Shown here piece by piece: positions 23,380 through 34,400 of a stretch of 64,000 nt of DNA. The stretch is from assembly GCA_003952965.2 (NCBI GenBank), contig CM025850.1, forward strand, positions 32,599,734-32,663,733. The letters run 5' to 3'. Both the position numbers and the translations under genes were made by a program. The notes below the pieces were generated by a model that saw only the letters and a list, made by a program, of their open reading frames with translations, did not search any database and was not told the origin of the DNA. How positions within the stretch are numbered: position 1 is the stretch's first letter; each line of letters begins with the position of its first letter. Source of the DNA: Morella rubra (taxonomy: Eukaryota; Streptophyta; Magnoliopsida; Fagales; Myricaceae).

Positions 23380-24660
23380 TATCATCTTTGTTAAAATGTT
23401 TTTTCAAAACTAGGGAGTATGTAAACGGATGTTCTACATTTAAAGAGTATCCCTGCTGGTTGAAATATTTTGCAGTGTTTTTATTGCTATATTATGAACG
23501 TTGAATCTCCCAAGGTTGAGCGCTCGCTGACCTTGACGTATTGCTCCGATGGCAGAAGTTCCTGAACTTTGAGCTTACAGGGACATTTGCTAGCTTTATT
23601 ATGTCCCACGTACCCCTTGGTCTTAAGCTTAATAGATGACCTGCAGAGTGGAGCGCAGGTAGTAATGCTCAGGATAACTTTTTCCCTTCAACACATCCGC
23701 GCATCTCGGATGCGCACTTCTTTGTAATGATTCAATCAAGAAAACTTTTGGAGGGCCCCTACTTTTCTTACGCGGATAAAGCAGCTGTTTATTCTCTTAA
23801 GTCCTTTTACCTTTATCTCTTTTTTTCTTCTAATTATTATACAAAATACTTCCCTTTATGGTGATCAATTTTCACTTTTTTGGGCTTGTTTTCTTGATTT
23901 ATTGACTGAGCAAAATCGTCCATGAAGAAATTTCTGTCAATAATGCATCTTGGGGTAAAAGTTTCTTCCTCATCTTGTGAGTGGCTATTGTTGTTATTTC
24001 CATTTTCCATTTCTTTGAAAGTTCATTCATTGAACCATTTCTTCGTCTTCAAAAGAAAATAAGTGTGGAACTGGTACTGTCCTTACATGTTCAAGTGTTT
24101 CGATTTGTTTAGCAGGGTGCATCTTGCTCAAATAAATCTGGATTAACTGAAAAACGAGCTGACCAGACTGAAAGTACGACAGACAAAAGTTACGACATTT
24201 TTTGTTTTGTTTTTTAAATTGGATATTCAGGTCAATTTATGCGCATCTCTATTAGTGTCAAATATGTACTGTCTGGTTCTATACAAATTTAATAATTATT
24301 AGGCTAAAGGCCTTGAGATTAGTTCTAAAGAATTGATAATACTTATAAAATTTTAAACTTAAGATCTTAAAAAGAGCAAACGACTAAAGTCTAAATCTTA
24401 ATTATTAGCTTGAGATCTTCTCTCAGTATTTAAGATCTTAAAAGGAGCTTAGTTGAAATGCGGCCGCACTTGAATGTGGATTACTGAGACGTTACTATGT
24501 ATCTCTCCTATCAACACAGAAGTTGGACCTTTTTCCCTTTAAAGCAGGGGATTGCAATTTGCAACCCAGGGTCCGCGCCCCCATTTGAAATTTCCTTCAA
24601 TGGGCCCCCACTTTTTCAAAAAGGACAAGAATCGCCTCGCGTCTCCTTGGCCTGTTTTCC
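23380..24660. other. DapF 3' flank and spacer
   Basis: Presumed DapF 3' UTR then intergenic DNA. No gene or nameable repeat. Overlapping short readings at 24497-24818 lie in the kinesin promoter and lack domains. Confidence 0.45.
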
Positions 24661-24662
24661 CC

Positions 24663-24684
24663 TACAAATACCCAAGTAGCCGTT
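24663..24684 (+). promoter_or_regulatory. Candidate core promoter of kinesin-5 (TATA-like and MSA-core-like)
   Basis: 'tacaaata' at 24663-24670 could act as a TATA box. 'ccgtt' at 24680-24684 is AACGG on the minus strand, the core of the mitosis-specific activator element bound by MYB3R factors in plant G2/M genes such as kinesin-5. The flanking bases match the full MSA consensus only partly, so this is a weak call. Confidence 0.25.
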
Positions 24685-24840
24685 CGAGATTCGAAACACA
24701 CTTTCGTGTCTGGTTTTTTGAAAAACACACACCGAATTAGCAAAAGACAGAAAATTTCCCGAGCTCTGAAAGGCAAGAAAGAAAAGCAGAAACTGAAAGC
24801 TCTTTTCAGCTCTTTCATCAGATTCTCCGGCGCTCAGACA

Positions 24841-25170
24841 AACACTGTGTAAGTGAAGTTTCTTTGAGTAGCACAGATCTGTCGTGGAATCAGTTTCTGT
24901 TAGATTGCGGAGAAACTAAAAGAAGTTTTAAAAAAATGAAGTCTTGTTTTTTATGAAAAAGGGAAGAAAATGGAAGATATCTCATTTGATCAAAATCAAA
25001 TCTACTTCTCAGACATAACACTTGTGTAAGTGAAGTTTCTTTGCAGTAGTCACAGATCATCTGTCACGTGGAATCAGTTTCTGTTAGATTGCGGAGAAAC
25101 TAAAAGAAGTTTTAAAAAAATGAAGTCTTGTTTTTTATGAAAAAGGGAAGAAAATGGAAGATATCTCATC
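24841..25170 (+). repeat. Tandem duplication of the kinesin-5 5' leader with uORFs
   Basis: A segment of about 150 bp occurs at about 24841-24990 and again at about 25017-25170 (tgtaagtgaagtttcttt..., then gttagattgcggagaaacta..., then gaagtcttgttttttatga). The second copy has several 1-3 base additions in its first third. Each copy carries a tiny uORF of seven codons including stop (atgaagtcttgttttttatga) and a second ATG in 'aatggaagatatctcat'. Whether both copies are transcribed is unknown. Confidence 0.8.
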
Positions 25171-25448
25171 TGAACTAGGCGAAGCAGTTGTCTTGGCTTC
25201 AGTTGCTAGTGCGACTTCTCCTTTTTTCCTTTATTGGGTTTTTCTTTTTTCAAATCGGTGTCACTAGTCGGTAATTCTTATTGGGTTGACGTTTATCCCT
25301 AAAATATCTTTTTTGCATCTCCGTGGTCGGAATGAAACTCTTGCAATTTGAGAAATAAAAATCTTCTGTGTTTTTTTATGGTTCTGGTAAGACGCTTATT
25401 CGGGGTATTTTGTGGTTCTGATCACTTGCATCCGAATTAGTCGAGAAG

Positions 25449-28400
25449 ATGTTACTCACTCCTGATCAGTCTAAGAAAGTGGGATTGGGGATAACCCCAT
25501 CTCCACATCCCTTTCTCACGCCTCGCCCAGAACGGCGGCGAATGGAGCCGAGAGTGATAGACTGGAACTCCAACCGTCAGGATAGGGATAAAGAGAGCAA
25601 TGTGCAAGTTCTGCTAAGATGCAGGTGATTGTTTCGCTCTTTCTGGCTCTCTGTTTGATTTTATTTGGCAGGGTCGAGTTCTGAAGGTTAGGTCCAATAC
25701 CAATCTGGGGATGTCTAAATGATAATCATTAGTTTGCTTGTGCTGCCTTCTGGAAAATAGTATTGAAGGAATTAACAATGCTAATGGTGGGTTGGAAACA
25801 TATATGGAGGGGGATGATTTGAATTGTAGAACCTTGATCTTGGTCTCAAGCATGATTATCTGGTACATTTGTATTTGTGAGTACGCGCACACACAACATA
25901 TATAAATGCATGGTTGAGAAACTTTAGGTGTAAATTTTTCTAGTGGATTCTATGTCACATTAACTGCTGATTGTCAAACGTGCCAAAGATATCATGCAAT
26001 GAACAGAAAAGAAAGTCACTGTTTTGGAGTCTATAACAAGCAAATAGAAGAGTTGGGTGTTTGAATATTGACGAGTCCTAGGTCAAGTTTGCACTCGGTG
26101 AATTTTGCAATGAACTAGGACAATTTTGCGCTTGGAAATCCTAGAAGTGGAAGCTCTCACATGTCATGCAATAAAACATCTTTTGAGTCTTCTTTATGTT
26201 TGCATTCATTCCGCTGAAGTTCTGTAGGTGCAGGATTCTGCTGAAATTTATGATGTGCTGTGAGGACTACACTGGACTGGAAACTCCCAGATCCTAACTT
26301 CCTTATTATTTTAGCAAAAAAAACAACTTGGCTTAATCTAGATTTAATTTGATTCTAATGTCAGGCCATTAACTGCTGATGAGCAATGGTCAAACGTGCC
26401 AAAGGTGATATCATGCAATGAACAGAAAAGAGAAGTCACTGTTTTGCAGAGTCTAGCTAACAAGCAAATAGATAGAGTTTTCACCTTTGACAAGGTATGG
26501 TTGTACCTCTAGTAAACTTTATGATGATATTTTTTTCTCCACGGATTTGTATTTGGTAGTTATAAGCTTCCTCTCCAATTTGCAATATATCCTAGGTTTT
26601 TGGTCCCAAAGCACAGCAAAGATCTATCTATGATCAAGCAATTGCACCGATTGTTACTGAAGTTCTTGAGGGATTCAACTGCACGGTCTTTGCATATGGG
26701 CAGACAGGCACTGGCAAAACATACACAATGGAAGGTGGACTGCGAAACAAGGTATATATGGATCATCTAACAATATCCTTATTTTTGCAAATGTTAGCAC
26801 AATACCATAGCCATGTTTTGTGCTGTGATCTACAGGGTGCAGATTTGCCTGCTGAGGCTGGAGTTATTCCACGTGCAGTTCGTCAAATTTTTGATATGCT
26901 GGAGGCACAAAATGCTGATTATAGCGTGAAAGTCACATTTTTGGAGCTGTACAATGAAGAAATTACTGATTTACTGGCTCCAGAAGAGAATGCAAAATCA
27001 ACTGAAGATAGACAGAAGAAGCCTATTTCCTTGATGGAGGATGGAAAGGGTTGTGTGGTTGTAAGAGGCCTTGAAGAAGAAGCTGTGTACAGTGTAAACG
27101 AAATTTATACTCTCTTGGAACAAGGGGCAGCCAAAAGACGTACAGCAGATACCTTGTTAAACAAGCACAGCAGGTGAATTTTTTTCCTCATTTTGGTTAT
27201 GGTTTTTAATTATGTCATTGCTAAGGATGATATGTATATATAGGAAACCATGAGTTACCAATTTCGTTTGTTTGTTTCAGCCGGTCTCATTCAATCTTTA
27301 CCATTACTGTCCATGTAAAAGAAGCAGCAGTTGGCGATGAGGAACTAATTAAATGTGGCAAGCTTAATCTTGTTGATTTGGCAGGATCAGAGAATATATC
27401 ACGCTCAGGTGCACGAGAGGTATGATAATACTTTACTTGGCTGTGAACTCCAATACTTGTGATCTCTGATGCTGATAGTTTGGATCCTTTACAATTTTAC
27501 TGAATTTTTGGCCAGAATCAGAATGAACTCAGGATACCTAATGAATCCTTTCCCTTGTCTTTCAATTAGAACAAGTTGTTGGCAGAGGGAACTCTTCAGG
27601 AACTTTCAGAAGATTAGTTAAAACATGGCAGATATTCATAAATGAAAATTATGGCTATATCTACAGAAGAATGACATTTTGATAGTATATCTAATTGCAG
27701 GGTCGAGCAAGAGAAGCAGGGGAGATAAACAAAAGCTTACTCACCCTAGGCCGCGTTATAAATGCACTTGTGGAACATTCTTCTCATATACCGTACAGGT
27801 TAATCTCAGTATCTTATCTCTTCTCTTTATGGCTTGTGATCCTCATAATCCTTTTCAAAGCATCTGCCAAGTGTGACGACATTTTATTCAGGGATAGCAA
27901 ACTCACGAGGCTGTTAAGGGAATCTTTAGGGGGGAAAACGAAAACTTGCATCATTGCTACAATTTCTCCCTCTGCTCATTCTTTGGAAGAAACTCTAAGC
28001 ACACTAGATTATGCCTTTCGCGCCAAGCACATAAAAAACAAACCTGAGGTTTGTTGCTACTTCTTTTACCTATTATTTAATTTAGAGTATCTTCTATATT
28101 CATTTTTTAATTTTTTGGTACTAATGATGAAGCCTATCTTTTCAGGCCAACCAGAAAATGTCCAAAGCTGTGTTGCTCAAGGATTTGTATTTGGAAATTG
28201 AGAAAATGAAACAAGGTCTGATTATCACTACTTCTTACGATTGTTTTGTGCAACAAAAGATCAAACTCATAGTCATACTTTTGAATATCAATGCAGATGT
28301 TCGAGCAGCAAGGGAAAAGAATGGTGTTTATATTCCGCATGAAAGATTTGCCAGGGAAGAGGCGGAAAAGAAGGTGGACATTCAGTTTCTCTACATCTTT

Positions 28401-31400
28401 AATTGAAAAAAATGTCTGGTTAAAATTCCAACCTCAATTCTCTGAAAACTGGGATTTTCAACTGATTATGTTTTATGTAATATTATATTATTTAATAATT
28501 ATTTCAGATGATATAACTCAGCTTGGTCAAGCAAACCTCAATTAGCTGCGAATAAAGTACTAAGTATCACTTGAATAGCCCAATATCGAACTAGACCACT
28601 GCCTACTTTCAAAATCCAATGAGACTTGAAGCCTGTATTGGCAACCATTTTCTTTAGCCCTATGCCGTTTGGTTTGTTTGAAACCCTGCAGGTGAAGAAT
28701 GAGAAGATAGAGCAATTGGAGAATGATCTCAACCTCAGCGAGAAGGTATGATTTGCTTGCTCTTTGTTGATTTTAATGTTCTCTTATGATCTACTGCTAG
28801 ATTTGTTCATGGACTTCTCTTTACTGCAGCAAGTGGATAGGTTTCGTGAGCTCTATTTAAGCGAGGAAGAACAGAAAAAGGATTTGGAAAGTGAGCTCAA
28901 GGATTGCAAGGTATAATTTTTTTTTTCTCTTCTTTGCTTAGTTCCTCAGTGCATTTATCTGATTTACTAGGTGGAACTATCTTATTTCAGATAAATCTGG
29001 AGAAAAGTAACAAGGCATTGATTGATCTTCAAGAAAGTTACAGGTTAGCCATCTCGACACTGAAGGAAAAGGAGTTGATTATTTCCAAACTGCTATGCTC
29101 AGGTAAGAGAACTGAAAAATCACTTGCGAATTTTTGGGCTTCATGTTGTATATTGTTCAATCTACAAAATTATTATGTGTATGTGCATGAACAGAAAATT
29201 CTTTAATTGAACGTGCAAAGGAGTTGCGCACCAATTTGCAGAGTGCATCAGAGGATATAGCTTCGCTATTTACCAAATTAGGTATGATGAGTGTCTACAG
29301 CTTGCCAATCTATTGTGTTCAAAAGTACTTTTTTCCCTACTACTTTTAAGTCCAAAGGGTTTGAGTTTTCAGAAATTTTACATTGGAGACGATAAGTCAA
29401 CGTGGGTGTGTATCCCTTGCTCAACAGAAACAGAACTACGCCTTCCACAGCCATTGGAAATCTATGCAGATGTGATGTCGGAATAGCATTGTTCCAAATT
29501 CTCCCTTTTTCTGTTTCACCTTTTATAATAGCAGGAGAAGTGGAACATAGAAACATAAAAAAAATGTTAAATAACCCTTTTATGTGCCTTCTATACTCCA
29601 TCTTCAGCAGTTATTGCCTTACTCTTATGCCTTCATGTTTATGCCATTACTTTACAGATCAGAAAGAAAAGATGGAAGCACAAAACCAGAGCATGGTTTT
29701 GACATTTGGTTCTCAACTTGATCAATGCTTAAAAGATTTGCATAGGACTATCCTGGGGTCTGTTTCTCAACAACAGCAGCATTTAAGATGCATGGAAGAA
29801 CATGCCAGCTCATATCTTGCTAGTAAATGTGATGTAAGGAAATAAAATATTGGCATCTTTATGCTTATTATTCATACTGGTTCTCGGATTCATTGTTTCT
29901 ATCGCTATGCTAGGCAATTCAAGCTCTGGAATCAAAGATTTGGAAAATGACAAATACTTATACTTTAGGAGTAGAAACCTTGAAGGAGCTTGCCAATACA
30001 TTGCAAAGGAAAGCTTCCTCAGACCTGCAGCAGATAAATTCTACAATCTCATTACAAGCAATGACAGTTGAGAATGTATGAAATCAAAAAGGAAATTTTT
30101 TTTTGAAGCTTTTATTCTTCCTATTGCGCTTCTATGATTCATGTATTAGTAGTTAATTACAGAGACTATGTTTTTTTATAGTTACTTGCCACTCTGGTTT
30201 CGGAGGGCCGAGAGGTTAATTACAACATCCAAAATTCTCTTGAGGAACAAAAGCAATTGTTGGGCTCAACAGCAAGAGCAGGTAGATTATAAACTTTCAT
30301 TTTCTTCATGAACCTCATTTCATTTTCTTCATGAACCTCATTTCATTTTCTTCATGTTGATATTTAACATTATAGTTTGAATTGAGAATAGTTAAACTTC
30401 GTGGATCATAGGGTTTGCAACGCACTATGGTTTCAGCAGAACTAATTTCAAAGGCAACCATGAGCTTCTTTAATAACCTTCACAATCGTGCTTCTGAAGT
30501 CATGAGAATTCTTGAAGAAAGCCAAATTGAGAGATCCCACCAATTAATGGAAGTTGAGAAGACGTTTAAGGTAAGTAAAGTTTAGAGTTGTGCCCCATGT
30601 ATAACTCTGACCTAGTGAATGCTGATGTAGTCCTATTGCTATGAAACAGGACGAGGCTGCTAGAGAAGAAAAACAGGCTTTGGAGAAAATTGCAGCAATA
30701 TTAGAAAGTTTGACAACTAAGAGAACTGCTAGGGTGTGTTAAACGTTTTGCTTTTTAAATGTTACTGAAACATCAAATGCTTTGTAAGTTTTATACACTT
30801 GACAACTTAATGTGCTATCTATATCAGGTCTCAGAGGCATCTAGGAACATTCAACACTTAAGTATCCAAGAAAGCATGAAACTTAAGCAAGAGATGTCCC
30901 AGATGCAGAAAGTTTCAACTGTTGCTAAGAAGAAGTTGAAAGAACATGTAGAAAAGTTAGGAAGCCGTTTCTTGGAAGACCTATTCTCAACAACCGAGGC
31001 AACGACTATCATGGAAGATTGCCTTTCTGAGTGGTAAGCTTTTATTTTTATGGCCTAAGTTCAAAATTAACAAATTTTAAGGCTATGTTTGGATAAGGAA
31101 AATAAGACTACAATTGATAAAGACCTTCAAGAAAGAAATTAACAAAAATATGAAGATCTTGCAATTACATGCTCACTAGGAGACTCCCTAAGTATTTATC
31201 TCCCCACAAATGGTATAAGAGCCAATTGTGTGATCTAGAGACGGCTTGTAAGATTGGCAAAAAACACTTTAGAGAGAGGAGGGAACAAGGTGTGCAAGAC
31301 GATTGGCTCTTAGGGAGGCCCTCAGAAAGGAGGAAGCACAGGATAGATCTTAGTGAGGCCTAAGAGAAAAAGTGTTCCATTGGATCTTAGGCTTCAATTC

Positions 31401-34400
31401 AAGGGGGATCGAAAAGAGAAGCAAGTTGTTCAGTTGCACAAGGTGGATCTTAGGGAGGGGCCTTAAGAGAAGAAAGGACCCAGTACAGTTTGAGCCTAAT
31501 TATCGCTAAACCCAATGTAAGTTTTTCTATTTTGACTTGCCCTCCCACCGTGATTGAATGAGAATCGATAAGAGGCTTGTGGGATTGACGTGAGGGGGGA
31601 TGGATGACTATATTTCTAGGAGCAAACTCCAAGCGAATCTGAAGCGTGTGGATACAAATTATGCCTTGGAATGAAAGACAATTCCGAATCTGCTTTGTTT
31701 ACGAACAAGGAAGCTATAAGTAATTCAACTATGAATCTCATGGAGAGTTTGATCCTGGCTTAAGATGAACGCTGGCAGCATGCTTAACATATGCAAGTCG
31801 GATGGGAAGTGGTGTTTCTTGTGGCGGACGGGTGAGTAACGCGTAAGAACATGCCCTTGGGAGGGGAACAATAGTGGGAAATGGCCGCTAATACCCCGTA
31901 GGCTGAGGAGCAAAAGGAGGAATCCGCCTGAGGAGGAGGGGCTCGCGTCTGATTAGCTAGTTGGTGAGGCAATAGCTTACCAAGGCGATAAAGAGGCTTC
32001 TATTCAAGGGGGAGTGTGCTGTGTGGTATGGTACACAAAGAAGATCTGGAAAACAAGCAATAAAAAAAGACTTTCCGCTGAAAGGGGAGTTGATTAATGT
32101 GGTGATTCATATATGAGGGGGAGATTGTTGAATATACGCGTGTGAGAAGATATGTTGTCCCACATTAAGGACACCTGGGGAGTGGTGTCCTTATGTGTGA
32201 TATTACTAGCTCACTAAGAGACTCCCTAGGTGTTTATCTCCTCAACAAATTGTATTAAAGCCAACTATGTGATCCAAAGACAGCTTGTAGGATCGGGAAA
32301 AGACACTTTAGAGAGAGGGAGCAAGGTGTGCAGGGCGAAGCACGGGATGGATCTTAGGGAGGCTCAAAAAAGAAGTGGCCTTTTGGATCTCAAGCTTCCA
32401 TTTGAGAGGGATTGAAAAGAGAAGCAAGTAAGTTGTGCAGTCACATAAAGTAGAACCTATGAGAGGGGCCTTAAGAAAAAAAAAGGTCTGGTAGGAGCAT
32501 CAGAGTACATTAGACTTGAGCAAGAAACTTACCATTCATGGAGAAAACACATTGATGTGAGATATCATTGGCTACGACAAGTAGTGACAGATACTATTCG
32601 AAAAGATTCATACCGAGAAGAATCTAACTGACATGATAACAAAGGTGGTTAACATCGCATAGTTAGGCCCAAACTAGGCTTGCTTTTAGGGTGAGAGGTG
32701 TCCTTATGTGCGATATTACTAGCTCACTATGAGACTCCTCAAGTGTTTATCTCCTCAACAAATTGTATTAAAGCCAATTGTGTGATCCAGAGACGGCTTG
32801 TAAGATCGGAAAAAGATATTTTAGAGAAAGGGAGCAAGGTGTGCAGGGCGAAGCATGGGATGGATCCTAGGGAGGCTCAAAAAAGAAGTGGCCTTTTGGA
32901 TCTCGAGCTTCCATTCGAGGGGGATTGAAAGGAGAAGCAAGTTGTGAGCAAAAAAGGTATGGTAGGAGCGTCAGAGTACATTAGACTTGAGCAAGAAACT
33001 TACCATTCATGGAGAAAACATATTGATGTAAGATATCATTGGCTACGACAGGTAGTGGCAGATACTGTTGGAAAATATTCGTACTGAGAAGAATCTAATT
33101 AACATGATAACAAAGGTTTTGGCCAAAGAGAAGCTTGAGCTTTGTGCCGGACTGGCCAGCATGAATTCTAACTGGAATGTTAGAGAAGAACGTCCTTCCT
33201 CAATGGGCTGGAGGGGGAGATTGGCCACGTAAAATATTAAGAGAGACTTTGGTTTGATTTTTGGTCTAAAGTTGTTTGTAACGTTATTGCACAACACAAC
33301 TAGAGAAGATGCTAGGATGATAATCTTTTAGGTTAAGTGGTGTCTCTAAATATATTATGAGCCTACTAAGGAGACCCAAGAGAAAAGTAGCCTATTGGAT
33401 CGGGCTACCATTCAAGGGGGGTCGAAAGAGAAAGTGAAGTTGTGAAATTGCATGAAATAAGGTAGATTCTAGGAGAAAGAGGTCTAAGGTAAAGAAAAAG
33501 GGTTAGGTAGGATTGAGAGGCTAATGTGTGGATAGATTCACGCCTGAGGGGAAGATTGTTGAATATATACGTGTGAGAGTAAGAGGATAAAAATGCTATC
33601 CCAAATTAAAGGAGTCATTAGTATGGTTGTTAATATAACATAGTTGTGCCTAAACCTATAAGCTTCAGCTTTTAGGTTGGTTGAGTGATGTCCCTATACT
33701 ATATTATATTATCAGCGAGTGAAAATTACAATCTCAAGCCATGGATATTGATGTTGGTATAGAACAATTAAAGGTCTTATTTCTTATTCCAAAAAATGGA
33801 TCAACTTTTGCTTTGATTTCAATAAAAATTATTAGACCTGAAATGGAAATAGAATCTATAGTTTGTGAAAAAAGTAAAAATTGTAGAAAAATAAGTTGAA
33901 AATATTCTAATGAAGGCCCTAGAAGGAGAAACATAAGACTTATTGAAAAAGGGATGGGACATATGAGGAGCACGTGAAATCATTAATGACATTTTGTGAA
34001 TATTTAATTTAATGATAGTTTTATAATTTGGAACAGGGGTAAATAAAGGCTTAGCGGTCAATTAAGTATTAGGGTTTCTCTAGGTTAAATTTAATTATTG
34101 GTGATGGCTTGTTTTGGCCTTGGGGACTCTTGAACTTTTAGTTTTCTAAGATTCATAACTCTTGGCAAACTTGGGTTAGCTTGGTGCAATTCATTGAATC
34201 CAAGTTAGAAGATCTTATCCTTGCAATTCATTGAATAGAATTTAATCTAATCTATCATTTTATCTTTCTTTGTATTTTCGAATTGTACTCTTGCAATCTA
34301 TTGAATAGAGTTGATTCAACCATCTTTTCTTTATCTTGATATTTGATTATCGTTCTACTTCAATTTCAAACCTTAATCTAGGTAAATCTCATTGATTTGT

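Larger units (their letters stand above)
31488..31989 (+). other. Nuclear plastid DNA insertion: rrn16 promoter region plus 5' 16S rRNA
   Basis: About 250 bp matching the region upstream of plastid rrn16 (gagcctaattatcgctaaac..., gtgattgaatgagaat..., gccttggaatgaaagacaat, acgaacaaggaagctataag), then the 16S rRNA start at about 31736 (tctcatggagagtttgatcc, acgggtgagtaacgcgtaag, ataccccgtaggctgaggag, gattagctagttggtgaggc), ending after 'ccaaggcgat'. Substitutions such as cggc to cagc and an extra 3 bp in the gaggagg run show that it is an old nuclear copy. It lies sense within the kinesin intron and splits a TRIM-like unit. It is not a functional rRNA gene. Confidence 0.93.
31160..33720 (+). 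mobile_element. Nest of small copia-derived (TRIM-like) units
   Basis: A block of about 230 bp (gctcactaagagactccc..., attgtattaaagcca, gatccagagacggcttgtaa, gagcaaggtgtgcagg, ggatcttagggaggc) occurs at about 31165-31440, 32205-32427 and 32708-32942, with a fragment near 33360-33480. A 122 bp candidate LTR (32126-32247, TG...CA) is preceded by a purine tract (atgagggggagat) and followed by a degenerate primer site. A copy of its 5' end starts at 33557. Two blocks (32510-32650 and 32980-33230) carry the end of copia RNase H ([12 protein letters not shown]) and one ends in ggagggggagattg. The layout suggests repeated unequal recombination or nested insertion. Confidence 0.7.

Noticed and set aside
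29402-29845. 147-codon ORF as a separate gene inside kinesin-5
   Set aside because: It joins intron 13 sequence to exon 14. Only the part from 29658 has the kinesin reading frame.
31736-31989. A functional or bacterial 16S rRNA gene
   Set aside because: Only the first 250 nt is present, with plastid-type sequence and decay, inside a plant intron.
33734-34061. Minus-strand hydrophobic readings in kinesin-5 intron 19 as an organelle membrane-protein fragment
   Set aside because: They look Ile/Phe-rich because the DNA is A/T-rich. I could not match them to any plastid or mitochondrial gene, so no call is made.
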